DNA of 64,000 nt from Planomonospora parontospora (GTDB lineage: Bacteria; Actinomycetota; Actinomycetes; Streptosporangiales; Streptosporangiaceae), in contig BMQD01000005.1 of NCBI GenBank assembly GCA_014647935.1, positions 310,209-374,208 of the forward strand. Direction: 5' to 3'. Numbering within the stretch: position 1 is the first letter of the stretch; each line of letters begins with the position of its first letter. Under the pieces are notes generated by a model. It had not been told where the DNA came from, ran no database searches, and saw nothing but the letters and a program-made list of their open reading frames with translations. Of the stretch, positions 30,949 through 39,735 are shown in pieces. A program made the position numbers and the translations under genes.

Positions 30949-33386
30949 TGTCCCGCAGGACGCTCGACTCCACGCGGATCCGCGCGCTCGCGGACGGCGG
31001 GGACGCCGTGAGGCTGGTGACCGAAGTGGTGCGCGAGGGTCCCAACGGTATGTGGGGGCGGGGCTGGACGCTTCTGGCCGACGCCCTCGCCACCTGCCCG
31101 GACGGGTTCCGGATTGAGGCAGCCCTCGCCGGGCTGGACCTCGGCGACGGCTACATGTCCGACACCCTCGCGGAGGTCGCCCTGCGAGACGTCCCGCTCG
31201 GGGAGCACCTCGACGCGGTGGAGGCCCTCCTCTCCAGGGCCGCCGGGTTCAAGACGCACTACGCCCACGACTTCCTCGCCCGCCTCGCCACCGTGTGGCT
31301 GGCAGCCGGCCGGGAGCTTCCGGGGCCGGTGCTGGGCGTGATCCGGCGTACGGCGCGCGCCGCATACGGCAAGGTGCCCCTCCAGGACCTGGTCGACCCT
31401 CCCGGTCACCCGGTCCTCAGCTCCGGCGAGCCCTGGGCCGACCGGGTGCTCGCCGACCTGGCCGAGCTGGGGGAGGACTGGCGGGCGCTGGCGGCGCACG
31501 CGGTGACCGCCGCCTCCGCAAGGCCGTCGGAAGCCTGGGAGCGGCGGGCGCGACGGCTGCTCGACGCGGTGGGACCCGAGCCCGCGCGGGCGACGATCAT
31601 CCGATGGCTCGCCCTGGTCGGGCGGCCGAGGAGCATTCCCGTCCGTCACATGGACGACGCGGAGTTCGACCCGCACAACGCGTTCGGCATCCGAGGGCTG
31701 GCCTGGATGCTGGCCTTCCTGCCCGGACACCCGGACTCGGCCCGGACCCTAGGCACGCTGGTGGAGACGGCCCTGCGCAAGGTTCCCGGGCTCGGGCCGC
31801 GCAGCCCGCTGGTCGCCAACGCGGCCGTGCACGCGCTCTCCCTGATGGACGGCGGGGCCGCGCTCGCCCAGCTGGCGCGGTTGTCCGCCCGGGTGACGTA
31901 CAAGGGCACGCTGAAGGTCCTGAACACGGCGCTCGACACGCGCGCCGCCGCTCTCGGGCTCTCCCGCGAGGAGGTCGAGGAGCTCGCCGTACCCGTCTAC
32001 GGCCTCACCGAGGTGGGCCGGAGGGTCGAGAGACTCGGCGAGGCCGTCGCCGAGCTGACCGTCACCGGCACCCGGACCACCCTCACCTGGCGGAACGCCG
32101 CCGGGCGGCCGGTCAAGTCGCCGCCCGCGGGCGTACGGCGGGACCACGCCGGGGAACTGGCCGAGCTGAAGGCCTCGGCCAAGGACATCGGCAAGATGCT
32201 CGCGGCCCAGGCCGAACGGCTCGACCAGCAGTTCCTGGCGGAGCGGTCCTGGCCGTACGGGGTCTGGCGCGAGCGCTACCTGGACCACCCGCTGGTCGGC
32301 ACGCTAGGCAGGCGGCTGATCTGGCTGGTCGACGGCGTGCCGTACGGCTACGCCGACGGAGCCCTGCGCGACGTGGACGACGCGCCGGTGGCGCCGGCCG
32401 CGGACGCGACCGTACGGCTCTGGCACCCGATCGGCCGGGACACGGCCGAGGTGCTCGCCTGGCGCGACTGGCTGGAACGCCACCGGATCACCCAGCCGTT
32501 CAAGCAGGCCCACCGCGAGATCTACCTGCTGACCGCCGCGGAGGAGAACACCCGCGTCTACTCCAACCGGTACGCCGCGCACGTCCTGCGCCAGCACCAG
32601 TTCCACGCGCTGGCCGCGCTGCGCGGCTGGCGCAACAGACTGCGGATCATGGCCGACGACTCCTATCCGCCCGCGGTCCGGGAGCTGCCGCGGTGGGGGC
32701 TGCGCGCCGAGTTCTGGATCGGGGGCATCGGCGACGACTACGGCGTCGACACCACGGACTCGGGGGCCTATCTGCGGCTCACCACCGACCAGGTGCGCTT
32801 CTACCCGATCACCGCGCCGGACAACCACGCGCATGCCGGCGACGGGTGCGCGTACGGGCAGGGGACACGCGGTGGCGCCGCCGTCGGGCCGGTCCCACTG
32901 GACGAGGTGCCGCCGCTGGTGCTCAGCGAGGTCATGCGCGACGTCGACCTGTTCGTCGGGGTGGCGAGCGTCGGCAACGACCCGACCTGGCAGGACGGCG
33001 GGCCGGACGGGCGCTTCCGCGACTACTGGACCTCCTACAGCTTCGGCGAGCTGTCGGGCACCGCGCAGACCCGCCGCGACCTGCTGACCCGGCTGGTGCC
33101 GCGACTGGCGATCGCCGACCGCTGCACGGTCGAGGGCCGGTTCCTGCACGTCCGCGGGGACCTGCGGACCTACAAGATCCATCTCGGGTCGGGCAACATC
33201 CTGATGACTCCCGACGACCGGTATCTGTGCATCGTCCCCGGGCGGGCCGCCGAGACGGGCGACGGCCAGGTGTTCCTGCCGTTCGAGGGCGACCGGGTGC
33301 TGGCGGTCATCCTCAGCAAGGCCGTGCTCCTGGCCGGGGACACCGCGATCACCGACCCCACCATCACCCGCCAGATCCGCCGGTGA
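30948..33386 (+). CDS. DUF4132-family protein
   Basis: 812 aa; ATG at 30948 overlaps the previous stop. A long helical N-terminal part (residues 1-360, HEAT-like) precedes a region with LKASAKDIGKMLAAQAERL and HPLVGTLGRRLIWLV, the core I recognise as DUF4132 (about 380-560). The C-terminal part, with GDLRTYKIHLGSGNILM and DDRYLCIVPG, matches the domain usually found at the end of DUF4132 proteins. E. coli YehI belongs to this family and sits in a MoxR/VWA gene set. Here the only partner is the Gly-Gly protein. Biochemical role unknown. Confidence 0.85.
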   Translation: MSRRTLDSTRIRALADGGDAVRLVTEVVREGPNGMWGRGWTLLADALATCPDGFRIEAALAGLDLGDGYMSDTLAEVALRDVPLGEHLDAVEALLSRAAGFKTHYAHDFLARLATVWLAAGRELPGPVLGVIRRTARAAYGKVPLQDLVDPPGHPVLSSGEPWADRVLADLAELGEDWRALAAHAVTAASARPSEAWERRARRLLDAVGPEPARATIIRWLALVGRPRSIPVRHMDDAEFDPHNAFGIRGLAWMLAFLPGHPDSARTLGTLVETALRKVPGLGPRSPLVANAAVHALSLMDGGAALAQLARLSARVTYKGTLKVLNTALDTRAAALGLSREEVEELAVPVYGLTEVGRRVERLGEAVAELTVTGTRTTLTWRNAAGRPVKSPPAGVRRDHAGELAELKASAKDIGKMLAAQAERLDQQFLAERSWPYGVWRERYLDHPLVGTLGRRLIWLVDGVPYGYADGALRDVDDAPVAPAADATVRLWHPIGRDTAEVLAWRDWLERHRITQPFKQAHREIYLLTAAEENTRVYSNRYAAHVLRQHQFHALAALRGWRNRLRIMADDSYPPAVRELPRWGLRAEFWIGGIGDDYGVDTTDSGAYLRLTTDQVRFYPITAPDNHAHAGDGCAYGQGTRGGAAVGPVPLDEVPPLVLSEVMRDVDLFVGVASVGNDPTWQDGGPDGRFRDYWTSYSFGELSGTAQTRRDLLTRLVPRLAIADRCTVEGRFLHVRGDLRTYKIHLGSGNILMTPDDRYLCIVPGRAAETGDGQVFLPFEGDRVLAVILSKAVLLAGDTAITDPTITRQIRR

Positions 33387-33506
33387 CCGCGTCCCCGACA
33401 GGCGGCCGGTCCTGCGGGCGGGCCGCATCGGCCGCACCGGTCCATGAGGGTGGCGGCTGACGGGGCGGTCAGGCCGTACGGGTGTGGTGGGGAACGAGGC
33501 GGGTGA

Positions 33507-33529
33507 GCCGGGGGGCTCCGCCCCCCGGC
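33507..33529. terminator. Bidirectional hairpin terminator
   Basis: Perfect 9-bp GC stem GCCGGGGGG / CCCCCCGGC with a 5-nt loop, in the space between the convergent DUF4132 and MFS genes. Confidence 0.75.
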
Positions 33530-33536
33530 ACCCGGG

Positions 33537-35123
33537 TCAGTGCGCCGGGAGCTGCACCGCCTCCTCCTGGGCCAGCCGCTCCGTGCCGGACAGCGTGTTG
33601 AGCGGCTTCTCCTTGATGAACAGCACCGCCACCAGCGCGAGCGCGGTCAGCGGCACGCCGATGAGGAACAGGTCGGCGGTGGCCGTGGCGTACACGTCCT
33701 GGACGATGCGGACCACGGGCGCGGGCAGCTGGGAGATGTCCGGTACGGCGTGGCTCTCCCCGCCGGAGCCGCCCGCGGCCAGCGGGCCGAGCTTCTCCGT
33801 CATCAGCGTGGTGATCCGGTTGGCGAGCACCGCGCCCAGGGCGCTGACGCCGACCGCGCCGCCCATGCTGCGGAAGAAGGTCAGCGTCGAGGTGGTGACG
33901 CCCAGGTCGTGCGCGGGGACGTCGTTCTGCGCCGCCAGCACCAGGTTCTGCATGAGCATGCCGACGCCGATGCCGAGCACCGCCATGTAGACCGAGAGCA
34001 GCAGCGTGCTCGTCTGCCCGTCGATGGTGGACAGCAGGCCCATGCCGGCGAGCATGACGACGCCGCCGGCCACCAGGAAGCCCTTCCACCGGCCCCACTT
34101 GGTGATGAGCTGGCCGGCGACGGTGGAGGAGACCAGCAGGCCGAACACCATCGGCAGGCTCATCAGGCCCGCGACCGTCGGGGACTTGCCGAGCGCGATC
34201 TGGAAGTACTGCGACAGGAACACCGTGCCGCCGAACATCGCCACGCCGACCAGCACGCTGGCCACGGTGGCCAGGGTGACCGTGCGGTTCCTGAACAGCG
34301 AGAGCGGGATGATCGGCTCGGCCGCGCGCGACTCCACCCAGAGCGCCAGCGCCAGGACGGCCAGGCCGCCGCCCACCAGGCCCGCGGTCCACCAGGAGGC
34401 CCACTCGAACTGGTTGCCCGCCAGCGACGACCACACCAGCAGGGTGCAGACGCCCAGCGTGATCAGGAAGGCGCCCAGGTAGTCGACCTTGACCTCCTTG
34501 CGCACCACCGGCAGGTCGAGTGTGCGCTGCAGCAGGACGATGGCCAGGATGGTGAACGGCACGCCGATCAGGAAGCACCAGCGCCAGCCGAGCCACGAGG
34601 TGTCGACGAGCATGCCGCCGATGAGCGGTCCGGCGACGGTGCCGACGCCGAACACGGCGCCGAAGATGCCGGCGTAGCGGCCGAGTTCGCGCGGCGGGAT
34701 CATGGCCGCCATCACGATCATGGCCAGCGCGGTCATGCCGCCCGCGCCGAGGCCCTGCACGACGCGGCTGACGATGAGGATCTCCACGTTCGGGGTGAGA
34801 CCCGCGATCAGCGAGCCCACCACGAACAGGCCCAGCGAGAGCTGGATCAGCAGCTTCTTGCTGTAGAGGTCGGCCAGCTTGCCCCAGAGCGGCACGGTGG
34901 CCGTCATGGCCAGCAGTTCCGAGGTGACGATCCAGGTGTAGACGGTCTGCGAACCCTGCAGGTCGGTGATGATGCGCGGCAGGGCGTTGGCCACGACGGT
35001 CGAGGCCAGGATGGACACGAACATGCCCACCATCAGCCCGGACAGTGCTTGCAGGACCTTCCGGCGGGAGGTGGGTCCGGGGGGCGCGGCCGCGGATTCG
35101 GGCTGCGCGCTGGTGGCGGTCAT
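33537..35123 (-). CDS. MFS drug:H+ antiporter, EmrB/QacA (DHA2) type, 14 helices
   Basis: 528 aa from the ATG at 35123. Motif A in the loop 2-3 (LWGKLADLYSKKLLIQLSL), RVVQGLGAGGMTALAMIV for helix 4, and motif C in helix 5 (GVGTVAGPLIGGMLVD) mark a DHA2 exporter. The next gene upstream is a TetR repressor on the same strand, the common arrangement for inducible efflux. The leader between them contains degenerate repeats of the type GAGAGG-GT. The drug or metabolite exported is unknown. Confidence 0.92.
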   Translation of the reverse strand: MTATSAQPESAAAPPGPTSRRKVLQALSGLMVGMFVSILASTVVANALPRIITDLQGSQTVYTWIVTSELLAMTATVPLWGKLADLYSKKLLIQLSLGLFVVGSLIAGLTPNVEILIVSRVVQGLGAGGMTALAMIVMAAMIPPRELGRYAGIFGAVFGVGTVAGPLIGGMLVDTSWLGWRWCFLIGVPFTILAIVLLQRTLDLPVVRKEVKVDYLGAFLITLGVCTLLVWSSLAGNQFEWASWWTAGLVGGGLAVLALALWVESRAAEPIIPLSLFRNRTVTLATVASVLVGVAMFGGTVFLSQYFQIALGKSPTVAGLMSLPMVFGLLVSSTVAGQLITKWGRWKGFLVAGGVVMLAGMGLLSTIDGQTSTLLLSVYMAVLGIGVGMLMQNLVLAAQNDVPAHDLGVTTSTLTFFRSMGGAVGVSALGAVLANRITTLMTEKLGPLAAGGSGGESHAVPDISQLPAPVVRIVQDVYATATADLFLIGVPLTALALVAVLFIKEKPLNTLSGTERLAQEEAVQLPAH

Positions 35124-35284
35124 GCTTCCTCGATCTTTCAGAGAGGGGTCGGGGTCGGTACGGCGTCGGAGACGTCCGCGATCCCCGGCGGAGTGCCGGG
35201 GCGGTTCAGGAGAGGGGTGTCCGGGAGAGGTACGGGGAGGGTGTTCGGGAGATCGGGTCCGGAGAAGGCGTTCGGAGAGGACGG

Positions 35285-35941
35285 TCAGGGGGCCGGGGGC
35301 CGGGGGCCGGGCAGTCCGGCGGAGGGGGCCGGGGGTCGGGGGTCGGGCAGTCCGGCGGACAACCGGGAGAAGACGTCGTCCAGCAGGTCGGCCAGGAGAG
35401 GTTCGCCGCGTGCGGCGCTCCACCGCATCATCGCCACCCGGAAGGCCGTCAGGGCCACGGCGGTGACGAGCTCGGCATGGCCGTCGGCAGCCGACCCGGC
35501 ACTGGACCGCTCGGCGACGGCGGCCGTCAGGGAGCGCTCGGTCTCGGCTCCGCCGGCGACGAGGCGGGGCAGCAGCGAGGGGTTCTGTTCGAACACCCCG
35601 AGCCGGAGCAGCCACTGCTCACGCTGCTCCTGGATGCTCACGGCCGCATCCCGCAACACCAGGCGCAACGCCTCAAGCGTGGGTACGGCGGAGGGCACGG
35701 CCACCAGCTTCCGGCGCAGGTCGGCCGCGGCCGCCGGATCCCCGCCGATGAGGGCGTCCTCCTTGGTGGGGAAGTAGTTGAAGAACGTGCGGGAGGAGAC
35801 GTCCACCGCTCCGGCGATGTCCTCGACGGTGACATCGGCGAGACCGCGTTCGGCGACCAGTCTGAGGGCGGCACGCTCCAGCGCCGCACGGGTTTCGAGC
35901 TTCTTCCGGTCTCTCCGGCCGAGCTCGTCGCTGCTGTCCAC
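35285..35941 (-). CDS. TetR-family regulator
   Basis: 218 aa from a GTG at 35941. N-terminal HTH: TRAALERAALRLVAERGLADVTVEDIAGAVDVSSRTFFNYFPTKEDAL pattern, typical TetR. The ligand domain spans about 60-190. The C-terminus ends in two copies of a 12-residue unit (SAGLPDPRPPAP), caused by a short DNA duplication. It lies upstream of, and co-directional with, the DHA2 exporter, which it probably represses. The 35942-36005 leader is locally AT-rich and may hold its operator. Confidence 0.88.
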   Translation of the reverse strand: MDSSDELGRRDRKKLETRAALERAALRLVAERGLADVTVEDIAGAVDVSSRTFFNYFPTKEDALIGGDPAAAADLRRKLVAVPSAVPTLEALRLVLRDAAVSIQEQREQWLLRLGVFEQNPSLLPRLVAGGAETERSLTAAVAERSSAGSAADGHAELVTAVALTAFRVAMMRWSAARGEPLLADLLDDVFSRLSAGLPDPRPPAPSAGLPGPRPPAP

Positions 35942-36134
35942 GATGGGCAGAACGAGCGGGACGGTCAGAAAATTTCAGATCCTGCAATGTTTTAGATTGT
36001 GAAACGTGCCGGACGACGAGGGCGCGCGCCGTATCGGCCGACCGTCCGGTCCTCGCCCGAGCCGGTCCAGCAGACATCTCATCGAAGTGAGACCGGTCGC
36101 CTCGTGAGGCGGTGGGCCCGGATGAGAACACGAA

Positions 36135-36165
36135 ACCGGCCGGGGCGGTTCACGCCCCGGCCGGT
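36135..36165 (-). terminator. Hairpin terminator after the gene at 36196
   Basis: 13-bp perfect stem ACCGGCCGGGGCG / CGCCCCGGCCGGT with a 5-nt loop, 30 bp beyond the stop of the minus-strand gene. Confidence 0.75.
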
Positions 36166-36195
36166 GTTCTCTGGTCAGGCCTGCCGACCGGAGCC

Positions 36196-36756
36196 CTACT
36201 CGGTGGTGGTGCCGTCAGCCGCCTTTCCCCCGCCCCGGGGGCCGCCGCCCAGCAGGCCGGCGCGGTGCGCCTTGAGTACGGCGTCGGCCTCGGCCTGGGT
36301 GAGGGTGCCCGCGGTGACGGCGGTCTTGAGCCGCTCGGCCAGGGCGGCCTCGGCTGCGGCGGTGCGCTGCTGCCGCAACGTGTCCAGCGCCGCGGTCACC
36401 TTGTCGGCGCTCACGCCGAGCTCGGCGGCCAGGGTCTCGGCCATCGCGGTACGGTCGCCCGGCCAGGCTTCCCTGCCGGTGCCGTGGTCTCCGCGGACGG
36501 CCTCCATCGCGGCGGTGACCTTGGCCTCGTCGACGCCGAGGAGCCCGGCGAGTTCGGCGGCCCGCCAGCCGTGACCGCCCCGTCCGCGGTGCTCGCCGCG
36601 GTGTCCGTCGCCGGTCGTGGTGTCGGTCGCGGTGCCGGCCGTCGATGAGGAGGCAGGGGTCGGCTCGGCGGCCCAGGCCGCCACCGGAACGACCAGTCCT
36701 CCGGCGAGGGCGGTGCCGAGACCGGCGATGACGGCCAGGCGCTTGGTGCGGTTCAT
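36196..36756 (-). CDS. Secreted helical protein, 186 aa
   Basis: ATG at 36756. A signal peptide (KRLAVIAGLGTALAGGLVVPVAAWAA) is followed by a Thr- and His-rich linker and then helical repeats with the shape LLGVDEAKVTAAMEAV, ELGVSADKVTAALDTL and GTLTQAEADAVL. These repeats resemble short helix-turn-helix folds seen in actinobacterial and Bacillus secreted proteins. The gene is divergent from the three-repeat secreted protein at 36988; the two may be co-regulated envelope proteins. Confidence 0.75.
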   Translation of the reverse strand: MNRTKRLAVIAGLGTALAGGLVVPVAAWAAEPTPASSSTAGTATDTTTGDGHRGEHRGRGGHGWRAAELAGLLGVDEAKVTAAMEAVRGDHGTGREAWPGDRTAMAETLAAELGVSADKVTAALDTLRQQRTAAAEAALAERLKTAVTAGTLTQAEADAVLKAHRAGLLGGGPRGGGKAADGTTTE

Positions 36757-36987
36757 GACACTCCTTGTTCGGTTTCGCTTCGTTGACCTGCATCGATGGT
36801 CGACGGGCCGGATGAGACGCCCATGGCGGGAGCCTGAGAATCCGATGAGGAACCGTCCGCCGTACCGACCGGCGGATCTGAGGTGAGAAACCGTCGGCAA
36901 CCGTAGGGCAACCGATTCGCACCGTAACGGGTCATGTTCGGAGCGCATCGTCGTGGTCCGACCGCACCAGCCGAGGAGCCCGTCTTC

Positions 36988-37866
36988 ATGCGCAAGCACC
37001 ACCTGCTCGCCTTCTCCGTCGCCGCCGGCCTGACCCTCAGCGGTCTGGCCGTACAGCCCGCGCTCGCGGTGGCGGCTCCCGCCGTGGTGACGGCCTCGAA
37101 GGGGCGCCCCGCCCCGGTCAAGCCGGTGACGTTCCGGACCGACGGCGTCGTCGCCTCGGTGGACGCCGACGCCGCGATCCTCAAGGTCGCCGTCCCGGCC
37201 GCCGGCGGCACCACCTCCCAGGCCACCCTCACCGTCGCCGCCACCGCCTCCGTGACCGTCGACGGTGTCGCCGCGACGCTGGCCGAGGTACCCGTCGGCT
37301 CCCGCATCAAGGTCACCGGGAGCGGCATCAGCGGCACCCGCACCGCCACCAGGCTGGCGGTGACCACCACGTGGAACTTCCGTCAGGACGGTGTGGTCGC
37401 CTCGGTGGACGCCGACGCCGCGACCGTCGCCGTGACGGCGGCCAACGGTGCGGAGAGTGTGATTCCGGTGGCCGAGGACGCGACCGTGGTCATCGACGGT
37501 GTCGTCGCGACGCTGGCCGAGGTGCCGGCCGGCGCCCGGGTGAAGGTGACCGGCATCGTGACCAACAGCGTGGGTTCCGCCACGGCTCTGGCGGTGACCA
37601 CCACGTGGGGCTTCCGTCAGGACGGTGTGGTCGCCTCGGTGGACGCCGACGCCGCGACCGTCGCCGTGACCCACCTGGTCAGGGGCCGCCTCGCACAGAC
37701 CACGATCCCCGTCGCCGACGGTGCGGTCATCACCCTGAACCGGAGCGCCTCCACGCTGGCCGCCCTTCCGGTCGGCGCCCAGGTCCAGGTGAGCGGCATC
37801 GTGACCAACGGCGTCGAGTCCGCCAAGAAGATCACCGCCACCAAGACGGTGAAGCGGCGCCGCTGA
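36988..37866 (+). CDS. Secreted protein with three DUF5666-like beta repeats
   Basis: 292 aa from the ATG at 36988, with a signal peptide (LLAFSVAAGLTLSGLAVQPALA). Three tandem repeats of about 78 residues each start FR-DGVVASVDADAA and include a VTVDGVAATLAEVP-G-RIKVTG type strand pattern, as in DUF5666 (OB/beta-barrel) proteins. The DNA of repeats 2 and 3 is identical for more than 50 bp (37378-37434 and 37615-37671), so the copy number changed recently. Two strong hairpins follow the stop. Confidence 0.8.
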   Translation: MRKHHLLAFSVAAGLTLSGLAVQPALAVAAPAVVTASKGRPAPVKPVTFRTDGVVASVDADAAILKVAVPAAGGTTSQATLTVAATASVTVDGVAATLAEVPVGSRIKVTGSGISGTRTATRLAVTTTWNFRQDGVVASVDADAATVAVTAANGAESVIPVAEDATVVIDGVVATLAEVPAGARVKVTGIVTNSVGSATALAVTTTWGFRQDGVVASVDADAATVAVTHLVRGRLAQTTIPVADGAVITLNRSASTLAALPVGAQVQVSGIVTNGVESAKKITATKTVKRRR

Positions 37867-37873
37867 GACGGTG

Positions 37874-37905
37874 CCCGGTTCCCACCTGGACGGGTGGGAA
37901 CCGGG
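37874..37905. terminator. Hairpin 1 after the three-repeat gene
   Basis: 13-bp perfect stem CCCGGTTCCCACC / GGTGGGAACCGGG with a 6-nt loop, starting 8 bp after the stop codon. Confidence 0.85.
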
Positions 37906-37917
37906 AACCGGTGGACG

Positions 37918-37950
37918 GTGGGTCCCCGCGGACGGACCGCGGGGACCCAC
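37918..37950. terminator. Hairpin 2 after the three-repeat gene
   Basis: 13-bp perfect stem GTGGGTCCCCGCG / CGCGGGGACCCAC with a 7-nt loop, 12 bp after hairpin 1 and 31 bp before the next gene start. Two strong hairpins in series isolate the CadD-like gene from upstream transcription. Confidence 0.85.
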
Positions 37951-37980
37951 TGTTTCGTGTGTCGCCTACGCTGATCGGCC

Positions 37981-38595
37981 ATGGACGGTCTTCTCGGGAC
38001 GATCGGCACGGCCGCCGCTGTCTTCGCCGGAACCAACATCGACGACGTCATCGTCCTGACCGTGCTGTTCCTGTCCTCCCGTGCCGGAGGCCGGCCCCGG
38101 CCCTGGCAGATCGTCGCCGGTCAGTACGCCGGCATCGCGGTGCTGGTCGCGGTCTCGGCCGTGGCGGCGCTCGGTCTCACCGTCGTCCCCGACGAGTGGG
38201 CGGGACTCCTCGGCCTGGTCCCGCTGGGACTCGGCCTGTGGAGCCTGGCCGGAGCCCTCCGCGCCGCCCGCTCGGGGCAGGAGACCGCTCCCGCGGTCGC
38301 GAGCGGCCTGCTGTCGGTGGCGGGGGTCACCGTCGCCAACGGCGCGGACAACATCTCGGTGTACACCCCGGTGTTCCGGACCATCGGCGTCGCCTCGGGG
38401 CTGGTCACCGTGTCGGTCTTCGCCGTGCTGACCGCGTTCTGGTGCGCGGCCGGGGCGTGGCTCGGCTCCCACCGGAAGGTCGTCGCCGCGGTCGAGCGGT
38501 CCGGGCACTGGCTCGTCCCCGCCGTCTTCATCGTGATCGGCGCGGTCATCGTCCTCGAATCCGGCGTCCTCGGCCGTCTGCTCGCCTTCGGCTGA
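37981..38595 (+). CDS. CadD-family cadmium resistance transporter
   Basis: 204 aa from the ATG at 37981. Six hydrophobic helices; the family signature AVFAGTNIDDVIVLTVLF in helix 1 and VAGVTVANGADNISVYTPVF in the middle, with conserved Asp residues in both, match CadD/LysE-superfamily transporters. Likely exports cadmium or another divalent cation. No ArsR/CadC regulator is next to it. Confidence 0.85.
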   Translation: MDGLLGTIGTAAAVFAGTNIDDVIVLTVLFLSSRAGGRPRPWQIVAGQYAGIAVLVAVSAVAALGLTVVPDEWAGLLGLVPLGLGLWSLAGALRAARSGQETAPAVASGLLSVAGVTVANGADNISVYTPVFRTIGVASGLVTVSVFAVLTAFWCAAGAWLGSHRKVVAAVERSGHWLVPAVFIVIGAVIVLESGVLGRLLAFG

Positions 38596-38736
38596 CCTCT
38601 GACCCGTCCGAGGCCTTCGAATGGCGCTCCGCCCTGCCTGGGAACTTCGATCGGCCTGAGGCCTTCGGCCGGTCCAGGAGTGAGCGAAGATCCTGCCGGG
38701 TCCGCCGCCCGTGCGCCTGCCGTACTCCGGTCGGGA

Positions 38737-39123
38737 CTACGGCAGGGAGTCGATCATGACGTGGGGGTCGTAGACGGCCAGTTGCTCGCCCCGGTCGGTC
38801 AGGATCGGCCACCGGGTGTTCCGGGCGCACCAGACGACGTGGCCGGCGGTGACGTCCCGCGAGCCGTCCAGGATCTCCGCGATGTCGCCCACCTTGCCGG
38901 AGGTGAAGTCGTCGACCTTCACGCCGGGCGTCGAGACCAGCTCGAACAGCTCCACCTGGGTGGAGAGCGGGGCGATGGAGTAGACGGCCGCCAGGGCGGT
39001 GGCGGGCACGCAGATGCCGCCGCCGCTGCTCAGGCAGGTGGCGGTGACGGCCCGCGCGTACTTGGTCTTGGCGACGGCGATGTCGATCAACGCGCTGACA
39101 TCGAGGACCCGACCGGGGAGCAT
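38737..39123 (-). CDS. PIN-domain protein, toxin of a toxin-antitoxin pair
   Basis: 128 aa from the ATG at 39123. The N-terminal strand carries the first acidic residue (RVLDVSALIDIAV), acidic residues follow in the middle (VELFELVSTPGVKV, DIAEILDG), and the C-terminal part has WPILTDRGEQLAVYDP. This is a VapC-like ribonuclease pattern, though divergent. It lies 2 bp downstream of the antitoxin gene. Confidence 0.75.
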   Translation of the reverse strand: MLPGRVLDVSALIDIAVAKTKYARAVTATCLSSGGGICVPATALAAVYSIAPLSTQVELFELVSTPGVKVDDFTSGKVGDIAEILDGSRDVTAGHVVWCARNTRWPILTDRGEQLAVYDPHVMIDSLP

Positions 39124-39125
39124 GG

Positions 39126-39533
39126 TCAGATCCTCCGGCTCCGGCGCGTGCTGATCTGGCTCCACTCCTCGTCGGAGAGGCGGTCGACACCGAGCGCGTC
39201 GGCGGCGGAGTCGAGGTCCTCGCGGTTCAGATCCCAGCGGCGGATCAGAGCGATGACGTGCGGCTTGTTGCCGATCTCCCGCTGTACGGCCGCGCGCACG
39301 ACGTCGGCGACCCGCTTCCCGTCCGACCTCGCCTTGCGGGTCAGCGCCTCGTAGTCGGCCCGGTCCAGCTCGATGGTGACGGAGGTGGCGGAGCCCTCGC
39401 CGTCGGAGGCGTCGCGGGGCTGCAGGTGGGCCAGCCACATCGGGATCCCCGGCGTGTCCGCGCCGGTGCTCCCGCCGGACCGGGACTCGCCCGGCTTGTC
39501 GTCATCACGCCGTGACGGCAGGGGGAAGGCCAT
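39126..39533 (-). CDS. Antitoxin of the PIN toxin-antitoxin pair
   Basis: 135 aa from the ATG at 39533. The middle has SVTIELDRADYEALTRKARSDGKRVADVVRAAV, a ribbon-helix-helix pattern, and the C-terminal helical part (DLNREDLDSAADALG) is the likely toxin-binding arm. Coupled by a 2-bp gap to the PIN gene. The N-terminal 45 residues are disordered and Ser/Gly/Asp-rich. Confidence 0.7.
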   Translation of the reverse strand: MAFPLPSRRDDDKPGESRSGGSTGADTPGIPMWLAHLQPRDASDGEGSATSVTIELDRADYEALTRKARSDGKRVADVVRAAVQREIGNKPHVIALIRRWDLNREDLDSAADALGVDRLSDEEWSQISTRRSRRI

Positions 39534-39540
39534 GCCATCG

Positions 39541-39735
39541 ACAGTAGCCCCGAATTCCCGTCGTGGCAGCCCTTTCCGGCGCGGTGGCCCCGGGGTTCGA
39601 CCGGCCGGGGAAGGTGGGGAGGCGGAGTGGGCGGAGGAGTCGGTGGCCCCGGGTTCAGCCGGTCGGGGGAGTGAAGGAGGAAGCGGGATCGGAGGGAGCA
39701 GAGGAAGCGGGATCGGAGGGGGCGAAGGGGGCGGA
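39541..39735. repeat. Degenerate GC-rich repeats
   Basis: Two copies of a unit containing GGTGGCCCCGGGGTTC (one base shorter in copy two, near 39581 and 39641) and two copies of GAGGAAGCGGGATCGGAGGG (near 39679 and 39704). The second pair is coding, giving the APSDPASS repeat at the C-terminus of the protein at 39655. Confidence 0.5.
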
